From: an uncultured Actinomyces sp.
GTDB taxonomy: Bacteria > Actinomycetota > Actinomycetes > Actinomycetales > Actinomycetaceae
NCBI GenBank assembly: GCA_938041695.1
Contig: CALISI010000048.1
Coordinates: 1 to 5,052, forward strand
Length of the DNA stretch: 5,052 nt
Reading direction: 5' to 3'
A program made the translations under genes and the position numbers. The notes below the pieces were generated by a model. It saw nothing but the letters and a program-made list of their open reading frames with translations, did not search any database and was not told the origin of the DNA. Shown in pieces: positions 1-5,052 of this stretch. Positions within the stretch are counted from its first letter, which is position 1. Every line of letters begins with the position of its first letter.

Positions 1-12
1 AGCTATAGGCCC
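1..12 (-). tRNA. ileT: tRNA-Ile, 5' end only (runs off the left edge)
   Basis: Read on the minus strand, bases 12 to 1 are GGGCCTATAGCT. This fits the start of a bacterial tRNA-Ile(GAU): a seven-base acceptor strand GGGCCTA, the invariant T8, A9, and the opening GCT of the D stem. Only the sequence up to about position 12 of the tRNA is present, so the anticodon cannot be seen. Two independent points support the call. In many Actinobacteria tRNA-Ile follows gyrA and the DUF3566 gene on the same strand, and that is the orientation here. A promoter-like pair also sits upstream at the right distance. Twelve bases could match by chance, so the call rests mainly on context. Confidence 0.68.
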
Positions 13-39
13 AACCGGCACCCTTGCGGGCACTCGGAT

Positions 40-68
40 ATAGTACACAGCACAGGGCCATCCAGCAA
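40..68 (-). promoter_or_regulatory. Probable sigma-70-type promoter for the tRNA-Ile gene
   Basis: On the minus strand a -35-like TTGCTG (68-63) is separated by exactly 17 bases from a -10-like TACTAT (45-40). The -10 is preceded by TGTG, which resembles an extended -10. Initiation about 7 bases downstream would fall near 33 and give a leader of about 20 bases before the tRNA 5' end at 12, normal for a processed tRNA precursor. The -35 keeps only TTG of the consensus, which is common in actinobacterial promoters. The plus strand of the same spot reads TATAGT (39-44), so a rightward -10 for the hydrolase gene could overlap it, but no good -35 is visible for that direction. Confidence 0.5.
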
Positions 69-116
69 AATCGAGAGTTCGTGACGTCGAACACGACGAG
101 TTTTCGCCGCTCTCAC

Positions 117-124
117 AGGAGGGA
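117..124 (+). promoter_or_regulatory. Ribosome binding site of the DUF2974 hydrolase gene
   Basis: The sequence AGGAGGGA is a near-perfect Shine-Dalgarno match. It lies 11 bases before the GTG start at 136 (13 bases if only AGGAGG is counted), slightly longer than optimal. An ATG at 125 lies almost directly against it but is in another frame and gives only 30 codons, so GTG 136 is preferred. Confidence 0.65.
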
Positions 125-135
125 ATGAGCGCGTC

Positions 136-1059
136 GTGGCAACGATCCTTGACTACGTTCGCCAGGCTCACTCGCCACTTCAGGCGGACCTCTCCCCCGC
201 CGACGCCCTCGCCCTGACCTGCCTGGTCTACGTGGATTTCCACGCGCTGCCCGGGCCTCGTTCCCCGCGCGGCTGCCTGCTCCGGGAGGTCGCCCAGGCC
301 TCGTCCATCCCTTCCCTGTATCGCTATTCATCGCCAACACACAAGGATCGTCCGCTCCTTGAAGCGGCCGGCTCCAGCGCACGATTCGAGGGCCTGCGCG
401 TGTGCGATGCCGTCACTCGGTTGGGGACGCGCCCGCTCGCTCAGTTCGGCGCCGTCACCTTCATCGACGAGTCCGAGGCCACCTACGTGGTCTTCCGCGG
501 CACGGACGCGAGCGCGGTCGGGTGGGCGGAGGATGCCCGATTTGGCCTTGATTATCCGACGGATTCGCAGCAGTGGGCCGCCAACTACCTGGCGTATGCG
601 GCGTCGCGCGCGACAGGGCCGGTCGTGGTGCTCGGTCACTCGAAGGGCGCCAATTGTGCGCTCTATGCGGCGGCGGCTACCACTCCCCCGGCGCTTTCTC
701 TCGTGCATGCCTTCGATCCCGTTGGTTTCCCTGCCGCTGCTATCGACGACGGATTTTTCGACGGCATCAACGAGCGCATGCGTATCTACGTGACGGCGGG
801 CTCGTGGGTGAGCCCACTGCTCCCCCTGCCCGCGCCGACGACGGTCGTAGCATCTGGGTGGCCTGGTCCTTTGAGCCATAACCCCTATGCGTGGTGCCTG
901 GAAGGCGCCTCCTTGGAGCTGGATGGGCGTAAGCCATCACGGTCTGGCCGCGTGTTGCGGAGTGTTCTTCGCGCATTTCTTCGGACCCGCCCGACCCGGA
1001 TTGGCGCAATTGAGCGAACAGACCTCACGGGTCGCAGGATCCGTTGTTGCGCACGTTAA
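136..1059 (+). CDS. DUF2974 (Mbeg1-like) alpha/beta-hydrolase, putative lipase-like protein
   Basis: The 307-residue product is a lipase-like alpha/beta-hydrolase of the DUF2974 family; its substrate is unknown. The N-terminus (ILDYV at 4-8, then the LVYVDF stretch) matches the family opening and supports the GTG start. A strand ending in FRGTD (120-124) is followed by W130, E132 and D133, the family's FRGTD..GW.ED pattern. The nucleophile elbow is GHSKG (167-171) with Ser169 as the likely nucleophile. The segment HNPYAW (248-253) supplies the likely catalytic His248, where the family usually has HDPY.W. The usual GPGF after the next strand is PVGF here (195-198), so the copy is divergent. 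No signal peptide or membrane segment is visible, so it is probably cytoplasmic. The C-terminus after about residue 260 is Arg-rich and shorter than I expect for the family, and the TAA stop lies inside the first unit of the 20-bp repeat array. It stands alone on the plus strand, divergent from the tRNA and convergent with DUF3566, in what appears to be inserted DNA. Confidence 0.8.
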   Translation: MATILDYVRQAHSPLQADLSPADALALTCLVYVDFHALPGPRSPRGCLLREVAQASSIPSLYRYSSPTHKDRPLLEAAGSSARFEGLRVCDAVTRLGTRPLAQFGAVTFIDESEATYVVFRGTDASAVGWAEDARFGLDYPTDSQQWAANYLAYAASRATGPVVVLGHSKGANCALYAAAATTPPALSLVHAFDPVGFPAAAIDDGFFDGINERMRIYVTAGSWVSPLLPLPAPTTVVASGWPGPLSHNPYAWCLEGASLELDGRKPSRSGRVLRSVLRAFLRTRPTRIGAIERTDLTGRRIRCCAR

Positions 1060-1190
1060 CCCGCAAATACGAGCCTGGGCTCAGCAGGTGGCCTCCTGGG
1101 CCCACTAACGCGCACGTTAACCCCCTAATACGCACGTGGGCCCTCTAATACGCACATTAACCCGCAAATACGAGCCTGGGCAGCCCTGCC
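1050..1190 (+). repeat. Array of degenerate 20-bp direct repeats
   Basis: Clear units begin with CGCAC and have the form CGCACRTTAACCCGCWAATA. They lie at 1050-1069, 1111-1130, 1131-1150 (diverged centre) and 1151-1170. More diverged 20-bp segments fill the gaps at 1070-1089, 1091-1110 and 1171-1190, so the 20-bp phase runs through nearly the whole stretch with a one-base slip near 1090. A 31-bp segment at 1050-1080 recurs at 1151-1181 with a single mismatch (G to A). A 6-bp hairpin TGGGCA/TGCCCA lies at 1177-1192. The first unit contains the TAA stop codon (1057-1059) of the hydrolase gene. Function is unknown: options are binding sites for a protein on one DNA face, a transcription-ending structure between convergent genes, or an interspersed intergenic repeat. 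Confidence 0.8.
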
Positions 1191-1200
1191 CACACTCCAA

Positions 1201-1240
1201 ATAGCGGGTTCACGTACGACATAGCGGGTTTATGTGCGTA
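1201..1240 (-). repeat. Two inverted copies of the 20-bp repeat unit
   Basis: Both 20-bp segments start with ATAGCGGGTT on the plus strand (1201-1220 and 1221-1240). Their reverse complements read as the unit of the upstream array. The core 1224-1238 is complementary to 1151-1165 at 14 of 15 positions, and 1204-1218 is complementary to 1050-1064 or 1111-1125 with about two mismatches in the best case. The direct and inverted blocks can therefore pair into a long imperfect stem-loop enclosing the small hairpin at 1177-1192. The same 20-bp spacing in both orientations indicates one repeat family. Confidence 0.75.
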
Positions 1241-1310
1241 TCAAGGGGACAACCCATATATTCAGGGGCCCACATGCGCGCAACAGACCATACCGGGTGC
1301 TGTTGTGCCC

Positions 1311-1377
1311 AAATCGCAGACCACCGCGCCCACAACACCCCATTTTCAACGTATGTCACCGAAGTGGTCTGCGATTT
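1311..1377. repeat. Perfect 14-bp inverted repeat with a 39-base loop
   Basis: AAATCGCAGACCAC (1311-1324) is exactly the reverse complement of GTGGTCTGCGATTT (1364-1377). The 39 bases between them include a second, shorter complementarity with the outside flank (TGTTGTG at 1301-1307 and CACAACA at 1331-1337), which could form an alternative structure. Neither side has a T-run after the stem, so it does not look like an ordinary intrinsic terminator. It could be the ends of a very small element or a structured RNA segment. Confidence 0.7.
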
Positions 1378-1446
1378 CGGCGCCGCACCGCCCCAAGCTG
1401 CGACCTCATCGCCAGCAATCGGGGGAATGACGCCATCCAAGCCTCC

Positions 1447-1479
1447 GACACGCCGACGACACGCCGACGACACACCGCC
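1447..1479 (+). repeat. Three tandem copies of an 11-bp unit
   Basis: The unit GACACGCCGAC occurs perfectly at 1447-1457 and 1458-1468, followed by a degenerate third copy at 1469-1479 (two differences). It is a short microsatellite-like tract that could vary in copy number. It lies in no supported gene. Confidence 0.7.
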
Positions 1480-1566
1480 AAAGAGCTCAGCATGGCGCAA
1501 AACCCCCACCGCCACCGGTCTGGAGGCTGCCGTATCGCCTACAAGAACGGCACAGTATCGGTTGGC

Positions 1567-1726
1567 GCGACAAAACTCGCCCAACAACAACCGCGCCGGG
1601 CCGCTTCGGTACAAAACTCTCCCTGCTCACCCGAAATGGCCGAATTTGGCGCAGTCTACGCATGCGGGGCGAGTTTTGTACCGCTTTCACCACCACGAAC
1701 CCAAGCAGGGAGAATTTTGTATCGAA
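1567..1726. repeat. Two-fold symmetric element with four copies of an ACAAAACTC motif
   Basis: The core ACAAAACTC occurs directly at 1570-1578 (A) and 1611-1619 (B). Inverted copies lie at 1671-1679 (C, exact) and 1712-1720 (D, one change). Spacing is 41 bases from A to B and 41 from C to D, so the layout is symmetric about position 1645, where a near-palindrome GCCGAATTTGGC (1639-1650) sits. Flanking sequence defines two subtypes: A and C continue as CTCGCCC, while B and D continue as CTCCCTGCT. The B and D arms (1605-1627 and 1704-1726) are complementary at 21 of 23 positions. The shape suggests a palindromic interspersed intergenic repeat or a non-autonomous mobile element. No transposase gene is nearby. 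Confidence 0.8.
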
Positions 1727-1835
1727 CACAAGGCAGAGTTGGGGCTAGCCACGACACCACAACAGGCACCACAAGTGCGGAAGGAACCGGAGCAACCACA
1801 GGAACCCGCCGCATGACGGGCGGCCGAACCCTCCG

Positions 1836-1867
1836 GCACCCGGAACACCTGCAGCACCCGGAACACC
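1836..1867 (+). repeat. 14-bp direct repeat with 18-bp period
   Basis: GCACCCGGAACACC occurs at 1836-1849 and again at 1854-1867, separated by TGCA. No function is apparent. It lies about 90 bases past the stop of the convergent DUF3566 gene. Confidence 0.7.
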
Positions 1868-1886
1868 CGTGGGGCCACACAGCAAA

Positions 1887-1901
1887 GCACAGCACAGCAC
1901 A
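1887..1901 (+). repeat. Pentanucleotide tract, three GCACA units
   Basis: Three perfect GCACA units follow the related AGCAA, just outside the DUF3566 terminator. This is a short low-complexity tract prone to slippage. No role is visible. Confidence 0.6.
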
Positions 1902-1913
1902 GCTGGGTATAGC

Positions 1914-1941
1914 AAAAGGGGCCGGCGCCAGCCGACCCCTT
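1914..1941 (-). terminator. Intrinsic terminator of the DUF3566 gene
   Basis: On the minus strand the stem AAGGGGTCGGC (1941-1931) pairs with GCCGGCCCCTT (1926-1916) through 11 pairs, one of them a G-U, around a 4-base loop. The 3' arm runs straight into TTTT (1917-1914). It begins 12 bases after the DUF3566 stop codon. GC-rich stem, small loop and T-run make it a standard Rho-independent terminator for leftward transcription. Confidence 0.85.
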
Positions 1942-1953
1942 GCGCGAGTGCCC

Positions 1954-2346
1954 TCACTCGTCCATGAGGGACACCTTGACGCCGCCCACCAGAGAGGCGA
2001 CGACGTTGTAGAGCATGGCTCCCAGCGTCGACAGGGCGGTGAGCAGGATGACGTTGATGACGGCGACGATGGTCGCGTAGGAGATGACGCGCGGCAGTCG
2101 AACGTAGTCGAGCAGGTTCGCGAAGCGGCCGGCGCCGACGGTCTGCAGGAATTCTTCGATCTGGCTGAAGACGTGCATGGCGTCGACCATGAGCCACAGG
2201 ACGATCGTGGCGACGACCATCGCGATGCCCAGGGCGACGGATAGGAGGAAGGAGACCTTCATGACGGTCCACGCGTCGATGCGCGCGATCGCCAGGTCAA
2301 CTCGGCGGGGAGCGTCGCTGCGGGCGCTCGAGACGTGGTCGCTCAT
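1954..2346 (-). CDS. DUF3566 family membrane protein
   Basis: The product is a 130-residue integral membrane protein of the actinobacterial DUF3566 family; its molecular role is not established. A short polar N-terminus (1-20) leads to the family's RVDLAIARIDAWTVMKVSF region. The first membrane segment is about residues 31-54. A linker (55-86) with IEEFLQTVGAG follows, then a second long hydrophobic segment (about 88-115) ending in a small tail KVSLMDE. The start at ATG 2346 is chosen because GGAAGGA lies 5 bases upstream; an upstream in-frame ATG at 2367 would add seven residues and lacks that site. The M. tuberculosis relative Rv0007 carries a much longer N-terminal extension that is absent here. 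It lies 127 bases after gyrA on the same strand, separated by a strong hairpin, and ends in a clear terminator. It may be partly co-transcribed with gyrA. No convincing promoter of its own is visible. Confidence 0.9.
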   Translation of the reverse strand: MSDHVSSARSDAPRRVDLAIARIDAWTVMKVSFLLSVALGIAMVVATIVLWLMVDAMHVFSQIEEFLQTVGAGRFANLLDYVRLPRVISYATIVAVINVILLTALSTLGAMLYNVVASLVGGVKVSLMDE

Positions 2347-2351
2347 GGGTT

Positions 2352-2358
2352 TCCTTCC
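2352..2358 (-). promoter_or_regulatory. Ribosome binding site of the DUF3566 gene
   Basis: On the minus strand GGAAGGA lies 5 bases before the ATG at 2346-2344. It decides the start in favour of this ATG over the one at 2367. Confidence 0.75.
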
Positions 2359-2432
2359 AGGTCGCACTTCCTATCTGCCAGGCTACCGCATCGCCCGGCC
2401 CTGGCGCTGGTTCCGCGCCGCTTTGGAAGCTT

Positions 2433-2468
2433 GATCACGGGACGAGGCCCCCGCCTCGTCCCGTGATC
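2433..2468 (-). terminator. Strong hairpin directly after gyrA, terminator-like without a T-run
   Basis: Fifteen bases at 2433-2447 (GATCACGGGACGAGG) are perfectly complementary to 2454-2468, with a 6-base loop. The stem starts 5 bases after the gyrA stop codon. On the transcribed (minus) strand the bases after the stem are AAGCTTCC, so the T-run of a classical intrinsic terminator is missing. It may act as a partial terminator or as a 3'-end stabiliser of gyrA mRNA that lets some transcription reach the DUF3566 gene. The hairpin is certain; its role is inferred. Confidence 0.65.
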
Positions 2469-2473
2469 GCGCG

Positions 2474-5052
<2,579 letters not shown>

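Larger units (their letters stand above)
1060..1913. other. Gene-free, repeat-rich intergenic block between convergent genes
   Basis: No protein gene is supported here. Open frames exist on both strands (for example plus 1232-1816 and minus 1210-1614). They lack a Shine-Dalgarno sequence, contain no recognisable domain, run through inverted repeats and low-complexity tracts, and in one case continue antisense through the DUF3566 gene. The block looks less GC-rich than gyrA by eye. Its content is the set of repeats listed separately. Such DNA between convergent genes is a typical home for interspersed palindromic repeats. A short non-coding RNA cannot be excluded. Confidence 0.6.

Noticed and set aside
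16..44. Rightward promoter with -10 TATAGT at 39-44
   Set aside because: No acceptable -35 lies 16-18 bases upstream (the sequence there is CCGGCA), so it is not annotated as a feature and is only mentioned as a possibility.
125..217. ATG at 125 next to the Shine-Dalgarno sequence, giving a 30-codon frame overlapping the hydrolase start
   Set aside because: The ATG is only about two bases from the GGAGG core, too close for initiation, and the short product has no features. The GTG at 136 gives the conserved family N-terminus.
1081..1110. Classical Rho-independent terminator for the hydrolase gene
   Set aside because: Only short imperfect stems such as CAGG/CCTG are found right after the gene and no T-run follows, so termination there, if any, would have to involve the larger repeat structure.
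1050..1240. CRISPR array
   Set aside because: The repeats are adjacent 20-bp units without unique spacers, change orientation, and have no cas genes nearby.
1210..1614. Minus-strand open frame of 134 codons in the intergenic block
   Set aside because: It has no ribosome binding site and no recognisable protein features, and it contains both arms of the 14-bp inverted repeat.
1487..1895. Minus-strand short frames of 67-80 codons crossing the ACAAAACTC element
   Set aside because: They are translations of the repeat element itself. Such frames are prone to being annotated as hypothetical proteins, but nothing here supports translation.
1232..2244. Long plus-strand open frames starting at 1232 (194 codons) and 1234 (336 codons)
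   Set aside because: Both start inside the inverted 20-bp repeat without a Shine-Dalgarno sequence, run through several repeats, show no domain, and the longer one continues antisense into the DUF3566 gene. High GC content alone makes such open frames likely.

Overview
The window looks like the region just downstream of gyrA in a high-GC actinobacterium. The GyrA protein reads like actinobacterial GyrA throughout, and it is followed by a DUF3566 membrane protein, a pairing typical of Actinobacteria (for example gyrA-Rv0007 in Mycobacterium tuberculosis). The repeat-rich intergenic DNA and the GyrA wording suggest the Actinomyces/Schaalia group, but that is an impression and not a proof. In this lineage the gyrB-gyrA block usually lies near the replication origin.

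Layout from right to left, following the minus strand: gyrA (5' end cut by the window edge at 5052, stop at 2474), then a perfect 15-bp hairpin, then the DUF3566 gene (2346 to 1954) with a strong ribosome binding site, then an intrinsic terminator with a T-run (1941 to 1914). At the extreme left edge, bases 12 to 1 on the minus strand read as the first 12 nucleotides of a tRNA-Ile gene, with a plausible promoter at 68-40. This restores the familiar order gyrA, DUF3566, tRNA-Ile, but with about 1.9 kb placed between DUF3566 and the tRNA.

The extra 1.9 kb holds one protein gene on the plus strand, a DUF2974 (Mbeg1-like) alpha/beta-hydrolase (136-1059). It also holds about 0.9 kb without a supportable gene (1060-1953) that is packed with several repeat types. 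These are a 20-bp phased array whose first unit supplies the stop codon of the hydrolase gene, inverted copies of the same unit, a 14-bp perfect inverted repeat, an 11-bp tandem repeat, and a two-fold symmetric element made of four copies of an ACAAAACTC-containing motif. Smaller direct repeats lie next to the DUF3566 terminator. The hydrolase and DUF3566 genes converge on this block.

The genes do not form an obvious new system. gyrA and DUF3566 are core chromosome genes, and the hydrolase with its repeat block looks like an accessory insertion in a conserved neighbourhood. The parts most worth a second look are the two structured repeat families and the interrupted synteny.
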